13,368 nucleotides of DNA from contig CAVAPG010000044.1 in assembly GCA_963590435.1 (NCBI GenBank), positions 1 to 13,368 on the forward strand, written 5' to 3'. Positions 7,820 to 13,368 of this stretch are shown piece by piece. Each line of letters begins with the position of its first letter. The first letter of the stretch is position 1. Origin of the DNA: F23-B02 sp963590435. Its GTDB lineage: Bacteria; Bacillota; Clostridia; Oscillospirales; Oscillospiraceae. The notes beneath the pieces were generated by a model. The model had not been told where the DNA came from, searched no databases, and was given only the letters and a program-made list of their open reading frames with translations. The position numbers and the translations under genes are program-made.

Positions 7820-7855
7820 GCAAGACGGGGCTTTGCCCTGTCTTGCTATGTTTTT
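7820..7855 (+). terminator. Hairpin with T-tract between clpX and lon
   Basis: GCAAGACGGGGC (7820-7831) pairs with 7835-7846 around a TTT loop: 12 pairs, one of them a G-U wobble. TATG and five Ts (7851-7855) follow. This is the closest thing to an intrinsic terminator in the window, although four bases separate the stem from the T-run. It begins 11 bp after the clpX stop. The lon ribosome site begins only ten bases after the T-run, leaving no room for a lon promoter downstream. Read-through is therefore needed unless a promoter lies inside clpX. Confidence 0.68.
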
Positions 7856-7878
7856 AACCCTCATAAGGAGGTTTGCAT

Positions 7879-10300
7879 ATGAACAAAAACAGTTTAGATT
7901 TAAAGGCCATGGCGATATTGCCGCTCAGAGGACTTAATATATTTCCGGATATGCTTATGAGCTTCGATGTAGAACGTCCGATATCGCTTGCGGCTCTTAA
8001 TTATGCGCAAAGCAACGATCAGGAAATATTCCTTGTGGCACAGAAGGACATAACGGTTGACGTCCCGAGTGCAGACGATTTGTATGAGTACGGTGTTGTA
8101 TGCCGCATCCGTCAAATGGTGCGTCAGCCGGGCGGTAAGCTCTGCAAGGTCATGGCAGAGGGCGTCTACCGCGGAAAGATCAGTAAGATGATCTCCGATC
8201 AGCCCTATTTTTATGGGCAAATCGAGGAGATTCCCGATAAAGATGTAAGGACAATCGAAGCCAAACAGGAAGCACTTATGCGAACAACAGTTGGACNNNN
8301 NNNNNNCAGTTGGACTGTTTGATGAATATATCCAGATGTCCGGTTCTATGCCTCCTGAAATGGTTTTGAACCTTGTTGTCAGCATTGATCCGGCTTATGT
8401 TGCCGATTATACGGCGCAGAATGTTCGACTTGATTATCGCAAAAAACAGCAGCTTCTTGAAGAATTACATCCTTGCCGCAGACTCGAAATGCTCATAGAA
8501 ATGCTCAATCATGAGCTTAATGTTATGAGTATTGAGCATGAGCTTAATGAAGCAACCAATGAACAGGTAAATCAGAGCCAACGTGACTATTATCTGCGCG
8601 AACAAATGAAAATAATCCAGCAGGAGCTTGGCGAAGATGACACAACAGATGACATTGGGGAATATCGTCGGAAAATACGCGATTTGAATCTCTCACAGGA
8701 TATCGAGGAAAAACTTCTTAAGGAAGTTTCTCATCTTGCTAAGCAGCCGTTTGGCTCCACTGAAGCGACCGTAATTCGCGGATATCTCGACACATGTCTC
8801 GAACTGCCATGGAATGTAAAAACTGACGAAACGCACGATCTAAGCAAAGCACGAAAAATCCTTGACGAGGATCACTTTGGCCTTGAAAAGGTCAAGGAGC
8901 GTGTCATTGAATATCTGGCCGTGAGAGAACTTGCACCGAAGGCGGGCGGAACGCTTCTCTGCCTTGTCGGTCCTCCGGGAACCGGCAAGACCAGTATAGC
9001 AATGAGTATTGCACGCGCAACGAATCGCAATTGTGTTCGCATATCGCTTGGCGGTGTGCATGACGAAGCTGAAATTCGCGGACACAGAAAAACATACGTG
9101 GGTGCAATGCCGGGGCGAATAATTTCCGGTATCAGACAGGCTAAAAGCATGAATCCCGTAATGGTGCTTGATGAGGTTGATAAACTCGGTTCAGATTACA
9201 GAGGAGATCCATCGGCGGCACTGCTCGAAGCACTTGACCCCGAGCAGAATTCGACGTTTAGGGATAATTTTCTCGAATTGCCGTTTGATTTGTCGGATGT
9301 GTTCTTTATAACTACGGCAAATTCAATCGATACAATACCCAGGGCGCTTCTTGACCGTATGGAAGTAATAGAGCTTTCAAGCTACACCGATGAGGAGAAG
9401 CTCAGCATAGCTGTGCAGCATCTCATACCGAAACAGCGAAAAAAACATGGGCTTAAAGCATCACAGCTTAAAATCAGCGATGATGCTATCCGAGAGATTA
9501 TCAGCTATTACACACGCGAATCGGGCGTTCGTAATTTGGAACGTCAGATAGCCGCAATTTGCCGTAAAGCAGCTGTTTCCATATCAGAAGGTGAGCGGAA
9601 AAGCTTGTCACTGAAAAAGAGAATGCTTAGTCAGTATCTCGGTGCACCTAAATTCAAGCCGGAACAGATAAGGAAAAACAATGAAATCGGTCTCGTTCGC
9701 GGGCTTGCATGGACAAGCGTTGGCGGTGAAGTGCTCGATGTTGAAGCAGCCGTTGTTGACGGAAGCGGTAAGCTTGAACTCACGGGAAACCTCGGTGATG
9801 TTATGAAAGAATCGTGTCAGGCTGCGATGACCTGCATTAGAAGCCGTGCCGATAAGCTCGGTATAAACACCGACTTTTATAAATCCAAGGATATTCATAT
9901 TCATTTCCCGGAAGGCGCCGTACCAAAGGACGGCCCGTCTGCAGGAGTCACTGTATGCACAGCAATAGTGTCTGCACTTACGGGTACGCCTGTTCGCAGC
10001 GATATTGCGATGACGGGAGAGATAAGTCTGCGAGGCAGAGTTATGGCAATTGGCGGATTGAAGGAAAAAACCATGGCTGCGCTCCGAAATGGTGTGAGCA
10101 CGGTTATTATTCCAGCAGATAATGAACCGGACTTGGATGAGATTGATCCGACTGTGCGCAATGCCTTGAATTTCGTACTTGCCGACAATATAGATACGGT
10201 TCTGGAAACGGCACTTGTCAATAATAAAGAAAAAGAAAGCAAACCTGAGGTAATTTTACCCGTCGCAGGTAAAAAATCCAGACCTGAAATAAGACAGTAG
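7879..10300 (+). CDS. lon: ATP-dependent protease Lon (LonA), interrupted only by an assembly gap
   Basis: Self-contained AAA+ serine protease that removes misfolded and short-lived regulatory proteins in the cytoplasm. Start ATG 7879 has AAGGAGGT (7865-7872) 6 bp upstream; the TTG at 7873 is less likely. Ten Ns (8297-8306) split the gene into two apparent frames. The 9 bases on each side are identical, and removing 19 bases restores one frame of 800 aa. Numbered that way, the LON N-terminal domain is first, Walker A GPPGTGKT is at 358-365, Walker B VMVLDEVDK follows, and the Ser-Lys dyad is S681 in DGPSAG and K724 in GGLKEK. These positions and the total length match the LonA family, so nothing real seems to be missing. 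Unlike in Bacillus, no lonB lies between clpX and lonA. Confidence 0.95.
8288..8315. repeat. 9-bp identical contig ends flanking the N-gap
   Basis: CAGTTGGAC occurs at 8288-8296, immediately before the Ns, and again at 8307-8315, immediately after them. Both copies encode the same Val-Gly of Lon. This is the pattern expected when two overlapping contig ends are scaffolded with a placeholder gap instead of being merged. Confidence 0.9.
8297..8306. other. Assembly gap (10 Ns)
   Basis: Ten undefined bases inside lon. The flanking overlap indicates an arbitrary placeholder, not ten real unknown bases. It causes an apparent +1 frame change and a false split of the lon reading frame. Confidence 0.97.
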
Positions 10301-10306
10301 GTGAAT

Positions 10307-10897
10307 ATGGCTGATCTTAACATCAATAAGGCCGAGTTTATAAAAAGCGCCGCCTCACCCGCGGATTTTATCCGTGATGAACTTCCGAAGATTGTATTCT
10401 CGGGCAAATCAAATGTCGGAAAATCGTCAGTTATAAACAGACTGCTTAACCGTAAAAATTTTGCGAGGGTAGGGCAGTCACCGGGCAAAACAATCCATGT
10501 AAATTATTTTTTGATTGATAAAAAAGCCTACTTTGTTGATCTGCCGGGATATGGATATGCAAAAGTTTCAAAGTCAGAGCGTGAACGTTGGGGCAAGCTC
10601 ATGGAGCAGTTTTTCGACGTTGATAATCTCATTGATCTTGGTGTAATGATTGTTGATTCGCGTCATAAGCCGACTGCTGATGATATAACCATGGCACAGT
10701 GGTTTAAAAGCACCAGTCGCCCGTTTGTAGTTGTTGCAAATAAGTCAGATAAATTAAAAAAGAGCGAAATTGAGCCTAATCTTGAGCTTATAAGACTCAC
10801 GCTTGAGCTTGATGAGGCGATACCTCTGATACTGTTTTCAGCGGAAAAGGGTAGTGGACGTGATGTCCTCATGTCACATATGCTAAAATACATTTAA
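10307..10897 (+). CDS. engB: Ribosome biogenesis GTP-binding protein EngB (YsxC)
   Basis: TRAFAC-class GTPase that binds the large ribosomal subunit during assembly and is essential in many bacteria. G1 GKSNVGKS (33-40), the G2 threonine T62 in SPGKT, G3 DLPGYGYA (78-85), G4 NKSD (145-148) and a G5-like SAEKGSG near residue 178 are all intact. At 196 aa it matches the family's roughly 195-210. I chose ATG 10307, with AGGTGA (10299-10304) acting as ribosome site across the lon stop. A GTG at 10301, abutting the lon stop, would add two residues and cannot be excluded. The lon-ysxC order is conserved in Firmicutes. The 6-bp gap means it is read from the lon transcript. Confidence 0.96.
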   Translation: MADLNINKAEFIKSAASPADFIRDELPKIVFSGKSNVGKSSVINRLLNRKNFARVGQSPGKTIHVNYFLIDKKAYFVDLPGYGYAKVSKSERERWGKLMEQFFDVDNLIDLGVMIVDSRHKPTADDITMAQWFKSTSRPFVVVANKSDKLKKSEIEPNLELIRLTLELDEAIPLILFSAEKGSGRDVLMSHMLKYI

Positions 10898-10907
10898 GGT
10901 AAGTTAT

Positions 10908-11600
10908 ATGAATTCATTTTCTGATGTAATTCAAAATCTCGATTGGTCGGTATTGACTGATATTCTGATGTCCGTTATACCGGCGCTTCTGTGCATAACT
11001 CTGCATGAGCTTAGCCATGGCTATGTTGCATACAGGCTTGGAGATAATACCGCCAAAAATATGGGCAGACTTACGCTTAATCCGATTAAGCACATCGATA
11101 TTGTCGGACTCATTATGATGGTTGCATTCAAATTCGGATGGGCAAAGCCTGTGCCTGTTGATATGCGCAACTTTAAGCACCCTAAACGAGATATGGCTAT
11201 TACAGCCCTTGCCGGCCCTTTGGCGAATGTTTTAATTTGCTGTATATTTTTGTTCGTTTACGGTTTGGTATACCTGCCGTGCAATCTTTCGGGAAACTCG
11301 TTTCTCGGTGATGTGTTGGACATGGCCTATATAACGGCATACCTCAGCATAGCACTTGCCGTTTTTAATATTATTCCTATACCACCGCTTGACGGTTCGA
11401 AGGTGCTGTTTTCCCTTATGAGCGATGCTGATTACTATAAGCTCATGCGCTATGAACGTTACGGTATGCTGCTTTTGTTAATTCTTATAGCAACAAATGT
11501 CTTAGCAAATCCGCTTCAAATTGTAACTCGTTCAATTTTTAAAATTTTGTTTGTGTTTGCCGATTGGGGATATGATATTTCGGCAATGCTGTTTTATTGA
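10908..11600 (+). CDS. Site-2-type membrane metalloprotease (peptidase M50)
   Basis: Polytopic intramembrane zinc protease of the M50/site-2 family, which cuts transmembrane segments of substrates such as anti-sigma factors; the substrate here is unknown. The zinc motif HELSH is at residues 33-37 inside the first hydrophobic helix, and the third zinc ligand is D162 in NIIPIPPLDG (154-163). About four to six hydrophobic segments are visible (near 16-35, 65-77, 95-125, 135-160, 182-205). No PDZ or CBS domain is present, so this is a short core-only form of 230 aa. AAGG (10896-10899) overlaps the engB stop, 8 bp before the ATG. An M50 protease just upstream of scpA is a recurring arrangement in Firmicutes, which is a family-level memory and not a search result. 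Confidence 0.92.
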   Translation: MNSFSDVIQNLDWSVLTDILMSVIPALLCITLHELSHGYVAYRLGDNTAKNMGRLTLNPIKHIDIVGLIMMVAFKFGWAKPVPVDMRNFKHPKRDMAITALAGPLANVLICCIFLFVYGLVYLPCNLSGNSFLGDVLDMAYITAYLSIALAVFNIIPIPPLDGSKVLFSLMSDADYYKLMRYERYGMLLLLILIATNVLANPLQIVTRSIFKILFVFADWGYDISAMLFY

Positions 11601-11602
11601 TT

Positions 11603-12385
11603 ATGGTTAATCCGACTTTTCATCTGGAAAGTGTAGTTAAGGATAAAAATGAGCTCCAAGACTTTGATGGACCGCTTAGTCTTATTCTTATGCTGCTTTC
11701 AAAAAATAAAATAGAAATACGGGATATCAAAATTTCAGAGATACTCGATCAGTACCTTGATTATCTCGATCAAATGGAGCAAATGGATCTTGAGATAACA
11801 AGCGAGTTTGTTCAAATGGCTTCGCATCTGCTGTATATTAAAACACGGACTCTACTTGCAGGAGAAGAAGAGGTTAGCGAGCTGGAAGAACTCATGACCT
11901 CTCTTGAGCAATTAAAATGCAAGGATATTTATTCTGCAATTCAAAAAATAACTCCTGAGTTAAAAAAAGCTTCCGAAAAAGGCCTTTTATATTACGCAAA
12001 ACTCCCGGAGCCTTTGCCGACTGTGAAACGAGAGTATGAATATCGTCATGAGCCGGCGGATCTTTTCAAAGCATTGTATTCCGTAATAACCAGAGGCGGT
12101 AAACCGGCCGAGCCTGAATTTGTGCATAGACTTGCTCCGTCGCGCATTGTTTATGAGGTGCGCACGAAAAGCCGCGAGTTGATCAGTCTCCTGCAAAATG
12201 GTTCAACGAAGCTTTCAGAGCTTTACTCATCCTGCCATAGCCGTTCCGAGATTGTTGCAACTTTTATATCAATTCTTGAACTTTGCAGTATGGGAAGCGT
12301 TGAACTGTCCGGAGATGAAAGCGATTACACGCTTTCGTTTATCGGCGGTAATGTTAATGAAATTCTTGATAAAATAGTGGAATAA
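11603..12385 (+). CDS. scpA: Segregation and condensation protein A (kleisin of SMC complex)
   Basis: ScpA is the kleisin that bridges the heads of the SMC dimer and, with ScpB, helps compact and separate chromosomes. The N-terminal signature is visible: FDGPLSLILMLL starting at residue 21, KNKIEIRDIKISEI, then DQYLDYL, with MASHLLYIKTRTLL further on. The C-terminal winged-helix region (about 195-255) is less conserved but in place. At 260 aa it is normal size. ATG 11603 begins 2 bp after the M50 stop, and the preceding 15 bases contain no purine-rich ribosome site. Translation therefore probably depends on ribosomes finishing the upstream gene. A TTG at 11597 overlapping that stop would give two more residues but also lacks a ribosome site. 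Confidence 0.95.
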   Translation: MVNPTFHLESVVKDKNELQDFDGPLSLILMLLSKNKIEIRDIKISEILDQYLDYLDQMEQMDLEITSEFVQMASHLLYIKTRTLLAGEEEVSELEELMTSLEQLKCKDIYSAIQKITPELKKASEKGLLYYAKLPEPLPTVKREYEYRHEPADLFKALYSVITRGGKPAEPEFVHRLAPSRIVYEVRTKSRELISLLQNGSTKLSELYSSCHSRSEIVATFISILELCSMGSVELSGDESDYTLSFIGGNVNEILDKIVE

Positions 12386-12393
12386 GGACAGTA

Positions 12394-12996
12394 ATGGAAA
12401 CTGAAAATTTAAAGTCAGCTATTGAAGCAATTCTTTTTGCGGCAGGTGAGCCTGTTCCGATTGCACGTATATCACTTATACTTGAAGCATCTGAAGATGC
12501 AGTTATTGCGGCGGCAAAAGAACTGTCCGATGAGTATAGCTTTAATCGCCGTGGTATGCGAATACTTACGCTTGATAATAAACTTCAGATGTGCTCTTCT
12601 CCTGAGTATGCACCCGTTATAAGTAAAACGCTTGAGCAGCGAAAACCGCCTATGCTTTCACAACCGGCACTTGAAACGCTTGCCGTCGTTGCGTATTTTC
12701 AGCCTGTAACACGAGCTTATATTGATCAGGTGCGAGGTGTTGACAGCACATATACGGTAGGTGTGCTAATTGACCGTGGACTGATTGAGCGTTGCGGAAA
12801 GCTTGATGTTCCCGGCAGACCTTCATTGCTGCGTACGACGGATGTTTTCCTGCGGACGATGGGGGTCAGCAAACTTGAAGAACTCCCGGAGCTTCCGGAT
12901 ATCAGTTCCGGTGACGGCGTAAAAAAGCTTGAGGATGCAATTGAAAAGCTGAATACAGTCGGTGACAACCAAATTCGCATTGAGGAGCTAAAATAA
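12394..12996 (+). CDS. scpB: Segregation and condensation protein B
   Basis: ScpB, two tandem winged-helix domains, binds ScpA as a dimer in the SMC-ScpAB complex. Recognisable family segments are IEAILFAAGEPVPIARI (residues 10-26), then LSQPALETLAVVAYFQPVTR with IDQVRGVDS, followed by LIDRGLIERCGKLDVPGRP and LLRTTDVFL. These make up the first and second winged helices. At 200 aa it is the usual size. TAAGGA (12383-12388), overlapping the scpA stop, lies 5 bp before the ATG, so scpA and scpB are co-transcribed with an 8-bp gap. The C-terminal tail (after about residue 168) is acidic and charged, and variable in the family. Confidence 0.96.
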   Translation: METENLKSAIEAILFAAGEPVPIARISLILEASEDAVIAAAKELSDEYSFNRRGMRILTLDNKLQMCSSPEYAPVISKTLEQRKPPMLSQPALETLAVVAYFQPVTRAYIDQVRGVDSTYTVGVLIDRGLIERCGKLDVPGRPSLLRTTDVFLRTMGVSKLEELPELPDISSGDGVKKLEDAIEKLNTVGDNQIRIEELK

Positions 12997-13014
12997 AGCA
13001 TCGGGGTGATGCAA

Positions 13015-13368
13015 ATGACAGCAATTATCGTCATTTTAATATTGCTCATATTTATAATGCTCATTCCGCTCAAATTTTATGCCTCATTTATAGAAGGAGT
13101 TTTATCTGCTTCGGCTTATGTCTGGTTTTATAAGCTGGCAATATATCCGTCAATGAAGGCCGCAAAGAGCACGGAACAAAAAAATGTAGCAGAAAGCGAT
13201 ACGCCGACAGATAATAAGGAAAAAGCAAAAATTTTTTCCGATTTTTCTTTCAATGATTGGACTGAGTTAATACAAGCCGGATTTTCAGGGCTTAGAAAAT
13301 TCAGAAAGAGTTTATGCTTTAATATCCTGAAAATAAAAATTATTGTGTCTGCGCCTGATCCATACGAT
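13015..13368 (+). CDS. DUF2953-like membrane-anchored protein, 5' part (runs off window)
   Basis: An open frame of 118 codons reaching the window end without a stop. ATG 13015 follows GGGGTGAT (13003-13010) at 4 bp; an ATG at 13009 in the same frame overlaps that ribosome site and is less likely. Residues 3-20 are a strongly hydrophobic helix (AIIVILILLIFIMLIPLKF), so it is membrane anchored. A charged, Lys/Glu/Asn-rich linker (about 49-75) and a mixed region follow. The layout and the position right after scpB match the DUF2953 (YtfI-like) proteins that Clostridia often carry before a YtfJ/GerW sporulation gene. That identification rests mainly on context and the N-terminal anchor, because the conserved C-terminal part is outside the window. 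Function unknown. Confidence 0.62.
   Translation, partial: MTAIIVILILLIFIMLIPLKFYASFIEGVLSASAYVWFYKLAIYPSMKAAKSTEQKNVAESDTPTDNKEKAKIFSDFSFNDWTELIQAGFSGLRKFRKSLCFNILKIKIIVSAPDPYD

Noticed and set aside
8291..8322. Lon as two adjacent genes or a frameshifted pseudogene
   Set aside because: The frame change comes from ten Ns flanked by identical contig ends; the merged gene is full length with all catalytic residues.
1..13368. Mobile elements, CRISPR arrays, tRNA/rRNA genes, toxin-antitoxin or defence systems
   Set aside because: All coding space is taken by conserved housekeeping genes, gaps are at most about 110 bp, and no repeat array, transposase or tRNA-like structure was seen.

Overview
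The window is an ordinary, densely packed housekeeping stretch from a low-to-mid GC Gram-positive bacterium. It most resembles Clostridia, probably an Oscillospirales/Ruminococcaceae-type gut anaerobe. That placement rests on gene order, strong AGGAGG-type ribosome binding sites, an RbgA-type GTPase, and the M50 protease-scpA-scpB-DUF2953 order. It is an inference, with no database search behind it. All fifteen genes lie on the + strand and the longest non-coding stretch is about 110 bp. A run of ten Ns inside lon shows that this is a draft or metagenome-assembled scaffold.

Region 1 (1-4450) holds the 3' part of signal peptidase I (lepB, cut by the window edge), rbgA (50S assembly GTPase), rnhB (RNase HII), yraN (UPF0102 nuclease-like), thrC (threonine synthase) and a metallophosphoesterase. 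The genes overlap or are separated by at most 18 bp, so they probably form one operon whose promoter lies upstream of the window.

Region 2 (4451-10300) is a protein quality-control cluster: tig, clpP, clpX and lon. A good extended -10 sigma-A-like promoter precedes tig. Trigger factor folds nascent chains, ClpX unfolds substrates for ClpP, and Lon is a self-contained AAA+ protease. Two strong inverted repeats sit exactly at the clpP/clpX and clpX/lon junctions and are probably attenuators or terminators that set relative expression. The N-gap splits lon into two apparent frames. Identical 9-bp flanks show that the gap is artificial and that the gene is intact (800 aa once joined).

Region 3 (10301-13368) continues with engB/ysxC (ribosome assembly GTPase), an M50 site-2-type membrane metalloprotease, scpA and scpB (kleisin and partner of SMC), and the start of a DUF2953-like membrane-anchored protein cut by the window end. 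Spacing is tight and scpA has no Shine-Dalgarno of its own, which suggests translational coupling.

I found no mobile element, CRISPR array, tRNA/rRNA, prophage or defence island, and no candidate for a new biological system. The observations most worth following up are the assembly artefact in lon and the two intra-cluster hairpins.
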